A stretch of 64,000 bases of DNA, from contig CAJTXN010000011.1 of assembly GCA_910583605.1 (NCBI GenBank), forward strand, positions 1-64,000. The letters run 5' to 3'. The notes under the pieces are model-generated. The model saw nothing but the letters and a program-made list of their open reading frames with translations, ran no database searches and had not been told where the DNA came from. Made by a program: the position numbers and the translations under genes. Positions 34,386 through 42,702 of this stretch are shown here, piece after piece (position 1 is the first letter of the stretch; each line of letters opens with the position of its first letter). This stretch comes from an uncultured Lachnospiraceae bacterium. Lineage in GTDB: Bacteria > Bacillota > Clostridia > Lachnospirales > Lachnospiraceae.

Positions 34386-35198
34386 TCAAAGTTTATTAAG
34401 GATGAAATATTGTATTTCATCCTTAATTTTAAATCCGCAGTCCGTATAAAGTCTGTGGGCTTTTTTATTTCTTCCGGTAACCTGAAGGGATACGGCGGAA
34501 TATTGTCTGTCTTTCAGATCCCGGCATATAAGGATTAAGCCGGATTTTCCATATCCTTTTCCCTGCTCTTCATCAACGATGCCGAATTGATAGATCATGG
34601 CTTCCGTTTTCGATAGATATTCTATCAGACAGCCGCCCACATAGAGGTCTTCCACCCAGAGGGAGTATTCGCTGCAGGATGGCTGTTCTTCATATTCCAG
34701 TTCCGGCAGAAAGAATGACCGGCCTTTGGATTTTATGGATGAAATCGGTAAATTCAGATTTTTTTTCATCAGATATTCACTATAATCATAGCATATCCGG
34801 CCGGAACGGATATAGTGATTCACTGCCGGGCATCTGAATTTAGTATTGACCGGAAAATAAATTTTTTTGATGGGAACATGATATTTGTCCAGGGCTGGAA
34901 ATACGGAATCCAGTAAACCGGAAAAACAATGTCTGTGTCTGTAGTCCGGATGGGTGATTCCGTATATGAATAAATCTCTCTGATCAAAAAAAAGAGAAAT
35001 AAAACAGATTAAGTGGCCGTCATATGAATATAACTGATAAAAGCAGGGAAAATTATCATGACAGCTTAATTCATTTTCGATAAAACAATCATAGAGACAG
35101 CCGTCATACAGGGCGGATTCCCTCAGCAGACGGTGAACGTCTGTCTGTTCATCAGAAGTCAGTTGTGCAGTGTTTGTGATATAATATTCGTCCGGCAT
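34386..35198 (-). CDS. GNAT-family N-acetyltransferase
   Basis: A 270-residue protein. The C-terminal half (about 165-265) is a GNAT domain with the acetyl-CoA loop EEQGKGYGKSGLI and the late motif NKKAHRLYTDCGFKIKDEIQYFIL. The N-terminal half resembles a second, degenerate acetyltransferase fold (TDEQTDVHRLLRES, YDGHLICFISLF). Double-GNAT proteins modify small molecules or proteins; the substrate is not evident. It lies convergent to lepB, and its last codons are part of a perfect inverted repeat that can end lepB transcription. Confidence 0.83.
   Translation of the reverse strand: MPDEYYITNTAQLTSDEQTDVHRLLRESALYDGCLYDCFIENELSCHDNFPCFYQLYSYDGHLICFISLFFDQRDLFIYGITHPDYRHRHCFSGLLDSVFPALDKYHVPIKKIYFPVNTKFRCPAVNHYIRSGRICYDYSEYLMKKNLNLPISSIKSKGRSFFLPELEYEEQPSCSEYSLWVEDLYVGGCLIEYLSKTEAMIYQFGIVDEEQGKGYGKSGLILICRDLKDRQYSAVSLQVTGRNKKAHRLYTDCGFKIKDEIQYFILNKL
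34396..34430 (+). terminator. Terminator of lepB encoded within the end of the GNAT gene
   Basis: TTAAGGATGAAATA and TATTTCATCCTTAA form a perfect 14-base stem with a TTG loop, then TTTT. The same bases encode the last residues of the minus-strand acetyltransferase. Confidence 0.75.
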
Positions 35199-35280
35199 CT
35201 AAACAAATCCTCTCAAAAATTCGATATAAATAGTATATTGTAAAATATGGAAAATAGCAAGCCTGCTGAAAGGAGTTACG

Positions 35281-37080
35281 ATGGCAAATATAGAAAGCAT
35301 GAAAACCAGAAATGAGATTGATGATAAATATAAATGGAATATGAAAGATGTATATGCAGATGAAGATTTGTGGAGCAAAGATATTGAAAAGGCAAAAGAA
35401 CTGTTCCGGCGGCTGAAAGAATTCCGGGGCATAATCTGCAGGGATGCGGATTCCTTTGCGGAATGCATGAAGCTTATGAGTGAAATTGAATTACTGACTG
35501 AGAAAGTATATTTTTATGCTAATCAAAAGTACCATGAGGATTTAGGCTGCAGCAGATATCAGAATATGGCAGGGGAATCCACGGAGCTGCTGACCCGGTT
35601 TTATACGGCTTCATCTTTTGTGGAACCGGAGCTGCTGGCAGCAGATGAAGCATTAATCCGAAATTATCTGAAGCGGGAGGATTTACAGAAGTTTACACAA
35701 TATTTCAACAATTTATTCCGGCAGAAGGAGCATATTTTAAGTGATGAGGCAGAGGAAATACTGGCGGCCGCACAAAAGATTTCCCAGTCGCCTTCAGATA
35801 TCTTTCAGGTACTGAACAATGCGGATTTAAAATTTCCAGAGATAAAAGATGAAAACGGAGAAATGGTCCGGATTACCCATTCACGGTTTGGGATTTTTCT
35901 GGAAAGCAGGGACAGGTCTGTCCGGGAAGCGGCATTTAAGCAGATGTATGCCGTATATGGACAGTTTCGGAATACAATAGCGGCAATATTTCTGGCCAGC
36001 GTAAAAAAGGATAATTTTTTTGCGGAAATGCGGAAATATGATTCCAGCAGACAGATGTATCTGGAGGACGGAAATATTCCGGAACAGGTATATGATAATC
36101 TGATCGAAACCGTACAGGAACATCTGCCCCTTCTGCATCGATATGTAGAGCTGCGTAAAAGGGTACTGGGTCTGGAGGAAGTGCATTTATATGATCTGTA
36201 TGTACCGTTGGTGAAGGAAGTGGATTTTAATGTTCCGTTTGAAAAAGCAAAGGAAATGGTTCTGGAAGGGTTAAAACCAATGGGAGAAGAATATGGGGCG
36301 CTGCTGAAGAAAGGCTTCGGAGAAGGCTGGCTTGATGTCTATGAAAATGAAGGCAAACGAAGTGGGGCATATTCCTGGAGTGTCTATGGGGTGCATCCGT
36401 ACGTGCTTTTGAATTATCAGCCGAATCTGAATAATGTATTTACGATTGCCCATGAAATGGGTCATGCGCTTCATTCCTATTATTCCAATGAAAATCAGAC
36501 ATATACAAATTCAGGATATAAGATTTTTGTTGCGGAAGTGGCTTCCACCTGTAACGAATCCCTGCTGATTCATCACCTGCTCGGACACACGGACAGCAAA
36601 GAAGAGAAAGCATATCTGCTGAACCATTTTCTGGAGCAGTTTCGCACCACTCTGTTCCGGCAGACCATGTTTGCGGAATTTGAGAAGATTACCCATGAAA
36701 TGGTAGATTCCGGTAAAACATTAAACCAGGAAATGCTTTGTGAAATATATTTTGAGTTGAACCGGAAATATTTTGGTGATAAGATTGTAATTGATAAAGA
36801 AATAGAAATGGAATGGGCAAGAATACCCCATTTTTATACGGCATTTTATGTCTATCAGTATGCCACCGGATTTTCTGCAGCAATTGCGCTTTCCAAACGG
36901 ATTCTGGAACTGGGAGAACCGGCGGTGGAAGATTATAAAAAGTTTTTAAAAGGCGGTTGCTCTGATTATCCCATTGAACTGCTGAAGACGGCAGGCGTGG
37001 ATATGGGCAGCAGGGAGCCGGTGAAGGCGGCGATGAAAGTATTTGAAGAACTGCTGGAGGAATTGGAAAAACTGGTATAA
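35281..37080 (+). CDS. pepF: Oligoendopeptidase F (M3B metallopeptidase)
   Basis: A 599-residue cytoplasmic zinc peptidase that cuts short peptides. The zinc motif HEMGHALHSYYSN and the third ligand Glu in FVAEVASTCNESLL are intact. The N-terminal helical lobe (MKTRNEIDDKYKWNMKDVYAD, DDAxx-type regions) and total length fit family M3B. GAAAGGAG is placed just before the ATG. It is divergent from the GNAT gene with about 80 bases between. It probably recycles peptides for nitrogen and carbon. Confidence 0.95.
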   Translation: MANIESMKTRNEIDDKYKWNMKDVYADEDLWSKDIEKAKELFRRLKEFRGIICRDADSFAECMKLMSEIELLTEKVYFYANQKYHEDLGCSRYQNMAGESTELLTRFYTASSFVEPELLAADEALIRNYLKREDLQKFTQYFNNLFRQKEHILSDEAEEILAAAQKISQSPSDIFQVLNNADLKFPEIKDENGEMVRITHSRFGIFLESRDRSVREAAFKQMYAVYGQFRNTIAAIFLASVKKDNFFAEMRKYDSSRQMYLEDGNIPEQVYDNLIETVQEHLPLLHRYVELRKRVLGLEEVHLYDLYVPLVKEVDFNVPFEKAKEMVLEGLKPMGEEYGALLKKGFGEGWLDVYENEGKRSGAYSWSVYGVHPYVLLNYQPNLNNVFTIAHEMGHALHSYYSNENQTYTNSGYKIFVAEVASTCNESLLIHHLLGHTDSKEEKAYLLNHFLEQFRTTLFRQTMFAEFEKITHEMVDSGKTLNQEMLCEIYFELNRKYFGDKIVIDKEIEMEWARIPHFYTAFYVYQYATGFSAAIALSKRILELGEPAVEDYKKFLKGGCSDYPIELLKTAGVDMGSREPVKAAMKVFEELLEELEKLV

Positions 37081-37156
37081 AACCAAAAGAAACCGAAGGA
37101 TTCGTTTTGATTAAAGTACAAATGAAATTTGAGATATGGGAAAGGTGGAATCTTCA

Positions 37157-37912
37157 ATGAAATTCAGTGATGCGATTTACAAACGGAAATCTGTAAGAGC
37201 ATTTGCAAATCATGAGATAGAGCCGGATTTAATTATGCGTATTAAGTTAGCAATTGACAGTGCTGCAAGAAAATATAAGGATGTACAGATAAATGTGGTA
37301 ATATCGGATTACTGCAGAAAATCGTTCCTGGCACCGTATTATATAGGGATATATACGGATGGCAGCAGGCGGTCCGAAATTAATGCAGGATATGTTTTGC
37401 AGCAGGTGGTAATTTATCTGACGGCCATTGGAATTGCCACCTGTTATCAGGCGGATAATGCCATATTCAGGGAGAAAGATTACATGGGCCGGAAAATGAC
37501 GATTGCTCTGGCTCTGGGGTATCCCGGCGGGAATATGTACCGGAGCCGGAGAGAAATAAAACGGATGAAGACAGATAAGATCTGTGTATATAAAGAAGAA
37601 CCGAATACGGATATGAAGGAACTGCTGGAACTGGCCAGGGTTTCACCGTCCGCTTATAATACCCAGCCTTGGCGGTTTGTAGTGTACTCCAATCGGATGC
37701 ACGTATTTCTGAAGAAATCCAGAGTGAAAAGGATTGCAAACATGGAATATATCAATATGGGGATTATGCTTGCCAATATTGTAATAGGGGCAGAAGAGAA
37801 GTGGATTGACATCTGCATGAAGGAGCAGGAGGAACTGAAGTATAAAAAGATTGGCAGCAATGAGTATATACTTACGGTATTTAACAGAAATGGAGACGGC
37901 AGACGGATTTAA
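37157..37912 (+). CDS. Nitroreductase-family protein (TM1586-like)
   Basis: A 251-residue flavoprotein. It begins MKFSDAIYKRKSVRAF, the FMN-phosphate-contacting start of nitroreductases. The middle has YVLQQVVIYLTAIGIATCYQ and ALALGYPGG. The C-terminal part repeats a nitroreductase half (LLELARVSPSAYNTQPWRFVVY), as in the two-half TM1586 type, where one chain holds both halves of the usual dimer. The ATG at 37157 is used with AAAGGTGG upstream. Substrate unknown; NAD(P)H-dependent reduction of a small electrophile is the family expectation. Confidence 0.85.
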   Translation: MKFSDAIYKRKSVRAFANHEIEPDLIMRIKLAIDSAARKYKDVQINVVISDYCRKSFLAPYYIGIYTDGSRRSEINAGYVLQQVVIYLTAIGIATCYQADNAIFREKDYMGRKMTIALALGYPGGNMYRSRREIKRMKTDKICVYKEEPNTDMKELLELARVSPSAYNTQPWRFVVYSNRMHVFLKKSRVKRIANMEYINMGIMLANIVIGAEEKWIDICMKEQEELKYKKIGSNEYILTVFNRNGDGRRI

Positions 37913-38020
37913 TCGTATGCTTTCTACAGGCAAGTAAATAAAAAATGGTTGACAATATAATATTTATAATGTAAAATAGCATTTGTTGTTAGAGATATTT
38001 ATTATGATAATTAAATATCT

Positions 38021-38092
38021 GCGCGAGTGGCTCAGTGGTGGAGTATCGCCTTGCCAAGGCGAGGGTCGCGGGTTCGAATCCCGTCTCGCGCT
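38021..38092 (+). tRNA. tRNA-Gly (anticodon GCC)
   Basis: A complete cloverleaf: acceptor GCGCGAG/CTCGCGC, D arm with GGCTCAGTGGTGGAGT, anticodon stem TCGCC/GGCGA with loop TTGCCAA (anticodon GCC at 38053-38055), T arm GCGGGTTCGAATCCCGT. CCA is not encoded. A terminator follows at 38099. Confidence 0.97.
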
Positions 38093-38098
38093 TTTGAA

Positions 38099-38125
38099 AG
38101 TTTCGGATTTTCCGGAGCTTTTTTT
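38099..38125 (+). terminator. Terminator of tRNA-Gly
   Basis: AGTTTCGG pairs with CCGGAGCT (two G-U pairs) around ATTTT, then seven T. Confidence 0.8.
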
Positions 38126-38232
38126 GCGTATAAAATTTTTGTTTACATACCAAAATAATATTGACAGTAATAAACAGTATATGGTAATATCAGATGTAGT
38201 TATAAAAACTACATTACAAGGAGAAAAAAACA

Positions 38233-39084
38233 GTGAATAAAGAAAAAGTTGCTATATTAGCCGATTCGGGATGTGATATTCCTGAAGATTTTATAGAGAA
38301 ACATGATATAAAGCTTTTGGGACTGAAAGTAATTTATGGAATGGAAATGTATACTGACGGCCTGGATATAGACCCGATGATGATTTATGAAAGATTTCCG
38401 GATGAGATACCAACCACATCCACACCCAATGCCGGAGATGTGATTGATATTGCAGACAAATTAAAAGCAGAAGGTTATGAAAAAGTGATAGCCGTATGTA
38501 TATCCTCCAAACTGAGCGGTACGTTTAATACTGTGAAAACAACTTTGGAAGAGTATCCGGGATTTGAGACGTTTACTTTGGATACAAAGAATATCTCCAC
38601 GGGTTCCGGTCTGCTTGCCATGTGGGCAGCGGTACAGCTGAAACAGGGAAAAAGTTTTCAATGGGTAACCGCAGCGCTGGAACAGAAGGTGGCGGATTCC
38701 CATGTGTATTTTTATATGGATACCCTGGATTATCTGAAAGCAGGCGGCAGAATCGGAAACGTTACGGGTTTTATCGGCAAGGCGCTTAATTTAAAACCTG
38801 TAATTTCCTGTGACGAAGAAGGAGTATACCGGACCGTGACCATGTTAAGGGGAAGAAAGAATGCGGTGGATAAGCTGGTAGAGATTGTAAAGAAAAATAC
38901 AAAATCAGAAAAATTGTGGCTCAGTATTATGAACGGGCATGCAGCGGATAAAGTCAGAGAGGTCAGGGAGCTTCTGACAGAGAATTTTAAGGATGGGGAA
39001 ATCGTGGCAGAAAAACAGATTGTGGCTTCTCTGGCCGTTCATACCGGACCGGGACTGGTGGGAATCGGAGTACTGTATTTATAG
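38233..39084 (+). CDS. DegV-family fatty-acid-binding protein
   Basis: A 283-residue protein of the DegV family, which binds a fatty acid and in some Firmicutes acts with a fatty acid kinase. It begins EKVAILADSGCDIPEDF, has TSTPNAGD and the ligand-site SSKLSGTFNT, then DTLDYLKAGGRIG and the C-terminal HTGPGLVGIGVLY. The start is GTG with CAAGGAG 9 bases upstream. It is a single gene closed by a terminator. No kinase partner is adjacent. Confidence 0.93.
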   Translation: MNKEKVAILADSGCDIPEDFIEKHDIKLLGLKVIYGMEMYTDGLDIDPMMIYERFPDEIPTTSTPNAGDVIDIADKLKAEGYEKVIAVCISSKLSGTFNTVKTTLEEYPGFETFTLDTKNISTGSGLLAMWAAVQLKQGKSFQWVTAALEQKVADSHVYFYMDTLDYLKAGGRIGNVTGFIGKALNLKPVISCDEEGVYRTVTMLRGRKNAVDKLVEIVKKNTKSEKLWLSIMNGHAADKVREVRELLTENFKDGEIVAEKQIVASLAVHTGPGLVGIGVLYL

Positions 39085-39097
39085 TATAAAAAGCATT

Positions 39098-39146
39098 AAC
39101 CTTCAAACACATGATAACTTCATGTGATTTGGGGGTTTTCTTTTTA
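39098..39146 (+). terminator. Terminator of the DegV gene
   Basis: AACCTTCAAA and CACATGA pair with TCATGTG and TTTGGGGGTT (with wobbles), followed by a T-rich run. Confidence 0.8.
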
Positions 39147-39251
39147 AGAAAATAACTGCTTTACGATAGTGAAAAAATCTTATAAAATAGAAAAAGGATT
39201 CATAAATGTCTGCAAATTTTATTGTTTTAAGAGGTTTTTTTTAACCATTTT

Positions 39252-39342
39252 GGTATACAATAAATTAATAATAGATGATTGCGAAACACATAGTCACAGG
39301 CCTGAAGATTTGCTCTCACTGCGTTAGTCAGACAATCATCTA
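39252..39342 (+). promoter_or_regulatory. Extended -10 promoter and structured 5' leader of ptsHI
   Basis: This is the main content of the 310-base gap before ptsH. TGGTATACA (39251-39259) is an extended -10 element. The transcript would begin about 39266. A perfect 10-base stem, TAGATGATTG (39272-39281) with CAATCATCTA (39333-39342), then closes a 51-base interior that includes the self-complementary CAGGCCTG. A closed domain at the extreme 5' end of the RNA resembles riboswitch or protein-binding leaders. No known class (including the LicT/GlcT antiterminator site) is recognised. Confidence 0.45.
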
Positions 39343-39360
39343 AATAATTGAATCAGCGGG

Positions 39361-39404
39361 AAAGGAGAATGGTATCCGTTTGTCCCGGATACCATGAAAA
39401 ATAG
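39361..39404 (+). promoter_or_regulatory. SD-hairpin-start arrangement and mini-ORF before ptsH
   Basis: AAAGGAG (39361-39367) is followed not by a normal spacer but by an 8-base perfect hairpin, GGTATCCG (39371-39378) and CGGATACC (39386-39393). The ptsH ATG candidates lie at 39394 and 39406. An 11-codon frame (MVSVCPGYHEK) starts at 39369 and stops at 39404, two bases before ATG 39406. Translational control is inferred. Confidence 0.45.
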
Positions 39405-39405
39405 A

Positions 39406-39663
39406 ATGAAAGAATTTAAGTATACCATCAAAGACGAGGTGGGACTTCATGCAAGACCGGCAGGATTGCTGGTGAAGGAAGCGAAAAAATTTTCATCTAA
39501 GATTACTGTCTGTGCCAACGGCAAATGTTCGGAGGCTACTAAACTGATGGCGATTATGGCCATGGGAATTAAACAGGGACAGGAAGTTACCGTTACGATT
39601 GAAGGAGAAGATGAAACTGCGGCAGAACAGGAACTGAAGGAGTTTTTTTCGTCTAATCTGTAG
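39406..39663 (+). CDS. ptsH: HPr-like phosphocarrier protein with Lys at the Ser46 position
   Basis: An 85-residue phosphocarrier that takes phosphate from enzyme I and passes it to sugar permeases. With the ATG at 39406 the active His is His15 (EVGLHARPAG), exactly the family numbering; the ATG at 39394 would add four residues. The protein aligns without gaps to Bacillus HPr through N38, G39, K40, M48, M51, G54 and I55. In that alignment residue 46, the Ser that HPr kinase phosphorylates for catabolite repression, is Lys (ATKLMAIM). The protein should therefore still carry phosphate but escape that control. It lies 74 bases before ptsI. Confidence 0.93.
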   Translation: MKEFKYTIKDEVGLHARPAGLLVKEAKKFSSKITVCANGKCSEATKLMAIMAMGIKQGQEVTVTIEGEDETAAEQELKEFFSSNL

Positions 39664-39737
39664 CCCGGTGAAGAAAAGGACATGAAAAGTTAAGGAAACG
39701 ATTCGTGCAGTATCATAGCGGAACCGGAGGGATAGGA

Positions 39738-41351
39738 ATGGAAAAGATAAATGGAAAATCCATATTTAACGGAATTGCAGTAGGAAAAATTTTATTTTAT
39801 TCAAAAGATGCCGGGCAGGTGAAGAGAGTTAAGATAACGGATACCCGGGCAGAGATGGAACGATACAACAGGGCAAAAGAGAAAGCTGTGGATGAATTAA
39901 ATGCCATATACGCCAAGGCCGTGAAAGAAGTGGGAGAACTGAATGCGCAGGTATTCGAGGTACATGCCATGATGCTGGAGGATGACACGTTTCATGATTC
40001 CATTCAGAATATTATTGAAAACCAGCATGTAAATGCGGAATATGCGGTGGCTACCACGGGAGATAATCTGTCGGCCATGTTTGCGGAAATGGAAGATGAA
40101 TATTTCCGGGCAAGAGCCATTGATGTGAAAGATATTGCGGAGAGGGTTATTTCCATTTTACTGGGGAAATCCACATCCAATAATATCGGGAATGAACCGG
40201 TCATTATAGTGGCGGAAGATCTGGCGCCCAGTGAAACCGTACAGATGGATAAAGAGAAACTGCTGGCTTTTGTGACACGGCTGGGTTCTGCCAATTCCCA
40301 TACGGCTATTCTGGCAAGAACCATGAATCTTCCGGCTCTGGTCGGGGTGGATATCCGGGAAGAATGGAACGGAAAAACCGCAGTTGTGGATGGTTTTGCA
40401 GGAGAACTGATCATAGAGCCGGATGAAGCCACCTTAAAGGAAATGAGGGAAAGACAGGAAGAAGTCTCCAGAAACAGGGAATTACTGGAGAATCTCAAAG
40501 GAAAAGAAGATATTACACGCAGCGGAAAGAAAATAAAATTGTATGCTAATATCGGCGGAATCGGCGATGTGGCAAATGTTATTAAAAACGACGGAGCAGG
40601 CATCGGATTATTCCGTAGCGAGTTTCTGTATTTGGAATCCGGTGATTATCCGTCTGAAAATGAACAGTTTCAGGCATATAAAACCGTAGCGGAAAACATG
40701 GCAGGTAAGAAAGTCATAATCCGCACGCTGGACATTGGAGCGGATAAACAGGTGGATTATTTCCGGCTGGAGAAAGAAGAAAATCCGGCAATGGGATACC
40801 GGGCCATCAGAATCTGCCTGGACCGGAGGGATATTTTTAAAACCCAGCTCAGGGCGATTTATCGTGCCAGTGCTTATGGAACCATCGGAATCATGTTTCC
40901 GATGATCATCAGTGTCAATGAAGTCAGACAGATTAAAGCCATTGTGGAAGAAGTGAAAAAAGAACTGGACGGGCAACAGATTCAATACGGCAGTGTGGAG
41001 CTGGGCATTATGATAGAAACACCTGCGGCCGTGATGATCAGTGATCTGCTGGCAGAGGAAGTGGACTTCTTCAGCATTGGCACAAATGACTTAACCCAGT
41101 ACACGCTGGCCATTGACCGGCAGAATTCCAGACTGGATAATATTTATGATGCCCGCCATGAAGCAATTCTTCGAATGATCCGAATGGTAGTGGACAACGG
41201 ACACAAACATAACATATGGGTTGGAATCTGCGGAGAACTGGGAGCGGATTTAAATCTGACCAAAGAATTTATCCGTATGGGGATTGATGAATTATCGGTT
41301 TCACCGGGGGCTATTTTACCGATACGAAAAATCATACGGGAAACAGAATAA
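39738..41351 (+). CDS. ptsI: Phosphoenolpyruvate-protein phosphotransferase (enzyme I)
   Basis: A 537-residue enzyme that starts the sugar phosphotransferase chain by moving phosphate from PEP to HPr. The N-terminal HPr-binding/phosphohistidine domain has the active His in GSANSHTAILART. The C-terminal PEP-binding barrel has GIGLFRSEFLYLE, IIRTLDIGADKQ, MIETPAAVMISD and FSIGTNDLTQYTLAIDRQN and the CGELG Cys. Ending without the last C-terminal helix extension is normal for shorter clostridial forms. ATG 39738 is chosen, with GGAGGG upstream. It forms an operon with ptsH. Confidence 0.96.
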   Translation: MEKINGKSIFNGIAVGKILFYSKDAGQVKRVKITDTRAEMERYNRAKEKAVDELNAIYAKAVKEVGELNAQVFEVHAMMLEDDTFHDSIQNIIENQHVNAEYAVATTGDNLSAMFAEMEDEYFRARAIDVKDIAERVISILLGKSTSNNIGNEPVIIVAEDLAPSETVQMDKEKLLAFVTRLGSANSHTAILARTMNLPALVGVDIREEWNGKTAVVDGFAGELIIEPDEATLKEMRERQEEVSRNRELLENLKGKEDITRSGKKIKLYANIGGIGDVANVIKNDGAGIGLFRSEFLYLESGDYPSENEQFQAYKTVAENMAGKKVIIRTLDIGADKQVDYFRLEKEENPAMGYRAIRICLDRRDIFKTQLRAIYRASAYGTIGIMFPMIISVNEVRQIKAIVEEVKKELDGQQIQYGSVELGIMIETPAAVMISDLLAEEVDFFSIGTNDLTQYTLAIDRQNSRLDNIYDARHEAILRMIRMVVDNGHKHNIWVGICGELGADLNLTKEFIRMGIDELSVSPGAILPIRKIIRETE

Positions 41352-41439
41352 GGCGGGACTAAGAAAAACAGTAAAATCCCGGAAAGCTATTACGGAAGAA
41401 AGGTAACACGGACAGTCATGTGAAAAAGGTATAAAAGAA

Positions 41440-41925
41440 ATGATCGATTATGAAAACAGTATACACGGAAAAAAAGCCATGGATTTATTTAAACAGGGAT
41501 ATAACTGCTCTCAGGCGGTATTCCTTGCATTTTCGGATATGTATGATATGGATGAAAAGACGGCTGCAAGGCTCAGTTCCTCCTTTGGAGGCGGTATGGG
41601 ACGGCTGCGGGAGGTCTGCGGTACCGTAAGCGGAATGTTTATGGTGGCAGGAATGCTATTCGGTTATGATTCGCCGGAAACAGGGAAAATTAAGGCGGAG
41701 CATTATGCAAGAATACAAAAGCTGGCAGGAGAATTTGCGGAAATCAACGGTTCCATTGTCTGCCGGGAATTGCTTGGAACTCTGGCCGGTGAGAATAGTC
41801 CGGTTCCGGAGCAGAGGACGGAAGAGTATTATAAGAAGAGGCCCTGTGTCCATCTGGCAGGTATTGCGGCTGCGCTGATGGAGGAATATATCGCATTGGA
41901 ATGTCATTCAGCGGAGGAGAATTAG
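41440..41925 (+). CDS. C_GCAxxG_C_C family protein
   Basis: A 161-residue protein of a conserved but uncharacterised family named after its cysteines. Here they are in GYNCSQAVFLAF, REVCGTVSGMFMVAG, SIVCRELLG and RPCVHLAGIAAALMEEY. The second motif reads C-G-T rather than C-G-A. The spacing suggests a redox-active or metal/disulfide-binding helical bundle, probably cytoplasmic or membrane-associated. It lies between ptsI and rubrerythrin; adjacency to the latter fits a redox role but does not prove it. The start follows a weak site. Confidence 0.85.
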   Translation: MIDYENSIHGKKAMDLFKQGYNCSQAVFLAFSDMYDMDEKTAARLSSSFGGGMGRLREVCGTVSGMFMVAGMLFGYDSPETGKIKAEHYARIQKLAGEFAEINGSIVCRELLGTLAGENSPVPEQRTEEYYKKRPCVHLAGIAAALMEEYIALECHSAEEN

Positions 41926-41986
41926 TACTGTCCTTGGAGAGGGACGTTAAAAACTACTACAATTAATGGTAAAGGGGTATAATAGT

Positions 41987-42529
41987 ATGCCGGAATTAAA
42001 AGGGACAAAAACAGAAGCAAATTTAATGACTGCTTATGCAGGGGAATCGGAAGCGAGAAATAAATATACGTATTATGCTTCGAAAGCAAAAGAAGACGGA
42101 TATATTCAGATTGCCAATATATTTAAGGAAACTGCAGCCAATGAGAGAGAACACGCGAAGTTATGGTTCAAAATTTTACATGGCGGTGATATTCCGGATA
42201 CTCTGGATAATCTTAAGGATGCAGCAAAAGGTGAAAATTTTGAATGGACCGATATGTATGTGCAGTTTGCGAAAGATGCAAAGGAAGAAGGTTTTAATGA
42301 TATTGCCTATTTGTTTGAAGCGGTAGCAAAGATAGAAAAGGAACATGAGGAGCGTTACCGGAAACTGATTGCCAATATTGAAGGCGGACTGGTATTTTCC
42401 AAAGACGGGGATACAATCTGGCAGTGTCTGAACTGCGGACATATTGTAATCGGGAAAAAGGCACCGGAGGTTTGTCCGGTATGTAAAAAATCCAAGGCGT
42501 ATTTTCAGGAAAAACCGGAAAACTATTAA
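41987..42529 (+). CDS. rbr: Rubrerythrin
   Basis: A 180-residue non-heme di-iron peroxidase that removes hydrogen peroxide in anaerobes. The N-terminal four-helix bundle has the iron ligands in YAGESEARNKYTYYA, AANEREHAKLW, DIAYLFEAVAKIEKEHEERYR. The C-terminal rubredoxin-like domain has CLNCG and CPVCKKSKAYF. AAAGGGG stands before the ATG at 41987 (the longer frame from 41966 has no site). A very stable terminator follows. Complements the catalase at 13758. Confidence 0.95.
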   Translation: MPELKGTKTEANLMTAYAGESEARNKYTYYASKAKEDGYIQIANIFKETAANEREHAKLWFKILHGGDIPDTLDNLKDAAKGENFEWTDMYVQFAKDAKEEGFNDIAYLFEAVAKIEKEHEERYRKLIANIEGGLVFSKDGDTIWQCLNCGHIVIGKKAPEVCPVCKKSKAYFQEKPENY

Positions 42530-42551
42530 AAGAAAAATATGGACCATGACG

Positions 42552-42589
42552 GCGCAAATGTTTGGAAAGAAAACATTTGCGCTATTTTT
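42552..42589 (+). terminator. Terminator of rubrerythrin
   Basis: GCGCAAATGTTT pairs perfectly with AAACATTTGCGC (12 bases) around a 7-base loop, then TATTTTT. Confidence 0.92.
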
Positions 42590-42702
42590 CTGTCAGAACA
42601 TTGACAAAAAAAAGATGCTGTGTTAAATTTGGATAAAATTTAGATATAAGCGGGCATGGATTTGCAATGTCCGTGATTCGGGCATAGAAAGGATGAAAAA
42701 GA

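Noticed and set aside
42590..42702. T-box leader before proS
   Set aside because: No T-box sequence or antiterminator pairing is found in the leader, which is also too short.
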